A stretch of 64,000 bases of DNA from an uncultured Methanoregula sp. Its GTDB lineage: Archaea > Halobacteriota > Methanomicrobia > Methanomicrobiales > Methanospirillaceae. Of the stretch, positions 62,856 through 64,000 are shown piece after piece. The translations under genes were made by a program, and so were the position numbers. Position 1 is the stretch's first letter. The number at the start of each line of letters is the position of its first letter. Below the pieces are notes generated by a model. That model was given only the letters and a program-made list of their open reading frames with translations, was not told where the DNA came from and ran no database searches. Location: positions 434,001 through 498,000 of the forward strand of contig NZ_OY759744.1 in NCBI RefSeq assembly GCF_963662735.1, in the 5' to 3' direction.

Positions 62856-64000
62856 ATGGGCAGCCCTTACCTGAGCAGCGGTGAATCCATCACGATGACG
62901 ACCCACCGGGTCAGCGTCGATTCTATCCCGTACGACGTAATGCTCACCACGCATCGTCTTACCCTCATCGACAGCAGGTATGCCCGGTTTGAACCGCGGA
63001 TGATCGCATTCGGCGATATCCTCACCGTGAAGAGCGGGGCCGCATCCACCGGCGAGCCGGTCATCATCCTTTCCTACACTGACACGGAAGAGAAAAACCA
63101 GGAGATGAACCTCATCTTCTCGCAACAGCCCGGCGAGCACCGGAAACAGGAGCGGGATCACTGGGTCAAGAAACTCATGGAATCTATCATTGCCGAGCGG
63201 ACCGAGCCTGCGGCAGGAGACGGGACCCCCGCTGCCGACTCGGGAGGGATGCAGCCATCCGTCAGGCGCTGGGTTGCACCGGAAGGGATCGCCCTTCATA
63301 CACCCCTGACCAGACGAGATACAGCACCACCGGAGATCACCATCACTCCCGATAATGAAGGAACCCTTTTCGAACGTCCCGCGCCGCAGAACGTACCGGA
63401 AAACAAACCCGGAGAGACAGGACCGGATTTATTCGAAACAGGGGAGCCGGTGGAACCCATCCCCCCCATAGTACCGGAACCAGCTGTTCCGGCTGCAGCA
63501 AAATATGATTACGGGGTGATTGACGAAGAAGGCGAAGAGAGGTTCACACACCCCGCGCCATTACAGGATGAGGATGCGCTCCACAAATTCCATACGATTG
63601 TCATCCCGTTTGATCCTGCCAGCGCACCGGACAGCAGCAGCACACCATCGCAGAAGGTGAAGCCGCAGGAACAACAGAACATCCCCCCGGAAACCATCCT
63701 TGCGGCAGCTGCGTCCCTTATCCCGAAGAAACCGGCCGGAGAGCCGGCAGAGCCTCCGGCAGAAAAGATCCCCCCGGTTATACATCCGGCCAAAGAATCT
63801 CCGCCGGCCGCGACCCCTCCCGGGAAGAAAACCCGCCGGAAGAAAAAAGTACCGGAATCACCTGCCGGACCCGCACCCCATGTCGCGGATGTTACAAAGG
63901 CCGCATCCACCAAACCAGCAGGAGATATACCTGACAAGAAGAGTCCCGCACCGGAACCTGCCCGGGAAGAGCCCCCGGAAATACATGAGAGCGTCGGGGC
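62856..64000 (+). CDS. PH-like N-terminal domain protein, paralogue 2 (runs off the window)
   Basis: The frame is open from ATG 62856 to the end (381 codons). MGSPYLSSGESITMTTHRVS and VMLTTHRLTLIDSRYARFEPRMIAFGDILTVK align with the protein at 49138, including the shared MGSPYLS start. After about 115 residues the sequence is Pro/Glu/Lys-rich and low in complexity (PPEITITPDNEG, KKPAGEPAEPPAEK). No membrane helix is reached. An in-frame ATG at 62841 is possible; paralogy supports 62856. Confidence 0.7.
   Translation, partial: MGSPYLSSGESITMTTHRVSVDSIPYDVMLTTHRLTLIDSRYARFEPRMIAFGDILTVKSGAASTGEPVIILSYTDTEEKNQEMNLIFSQQPGEHRKQERDHWVKKLMESIIAERTEPAAGDGTPAADSGGMQPSVRRWVAPEGIALHTPLTRRDTAPPEITITPDNEGTLFERPAPQNVPENKPGETGPDLFETGEPVEPIPPIVPEPAVPAAAKYDYGVIDEEGEERFTHPAPLQDEDALHKFHTIVIPFDPASAPDSSSTPSQKVKPQEQQNIPPETILAAAASLIPKKPAGEPAEPPAEKIPPVIHPAKESPPAATPPGKKTRRKKKVPESPAGPAPHVADVTKAASTKPAGDIPDKKSPAPEPAREEPPEIHESVG

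Overview
The window looks like a stretch of chromosome from a methanogenic archaeon, most likely of the order Methanomicrobiales (Methanoregula-like). Reasons: an archaeal histone, RadA, FEN1, an archaeal RPA-type protein, TATA boxes with short or absent leaders, split GMP synthase, AbrB-type phosphate regulator, LL-diaminopimelate aminotransferase, an F420H2 oxidase (FprA), the methanogen-restricted DUF1890/DUF1894 pair, and a YcaO-TfuA pair of the kind that installs thioglycine in methyl-coenzyme M reductase. The DNA is moderately GC-rich and gene-dense. No rRNA, tRNA, transposase or CRISPR array was found. The species name is an inference.

Layout. 1-3.4 kb: fragment of a NifH/CfbC-like ATPase, TrkH, then an oxygen-defence operon (rubredoxin, FprA, desulfoferrodoxin). 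3.5-5.3 kb: an OLD-like ATPase plus TOPRIM pair, a defence candidate. 5.4-8.6 kb: TspO, DUF2179 protein, IPT/TIG lipoprotein, membrane protein. 8.7-11.2 kb: 2-oxoacid:ferredoxin oxidoreductase. 11.4-14.8 kb: HEAT protein, receiver protein, DUF1894, DUF1890, an FdhD that lacks the usual CxxC, CutA. 14.9-24.5 kb: dapL with an apparent lysA stump, RPA, radA, a HAD phosphatase, PRC barrel, histone, CBS regulator, NOG1 GTPase, presenilin homologue, FEN1. 24.5-25 kb: two copies of a G7/C7 triple-hairpin repeat. 25-29 kb: Cys-rich lipoprotein and a large multi-PAS histidine kinase. 29-33.3 kb: YcaO-TfuA and two membrane/secreted proteins. 33.8-39.7 kb: a six-gene minus-strand biosynthetic cluster (pyrG, guaA-B, argD, hisC, AK6-like kinase, CDP-alcohol phosphotransferase).

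39.8-46.4 kb: TPR protein, thioesterase, lipoprotein, small ORF, then a tight GT2 / TPR-winged-helix / BrxD-like ATPase operon, which is the strongest candidate here for an undescribed system. 46.6 and 62.4 kb: two copies of a non-coding repeat with a 19-bp internal inverted repeat, in opposite orientation. 47-50 kb: hisD, UPF0114 protein, and a PH-like surface protein whose paralogue runs off the right end. 50.2-52.8 kb: molybdate/tungstate transporter modABC. 53.3-55.7 kb: a second histidine kinase and a receiver-PAS protein. 56.5-62.1 kb: the phosphate regulon, with pstS, a fused pstC-pstA, pstB and phoU facing a divergent AbrB-PhoU regulator.
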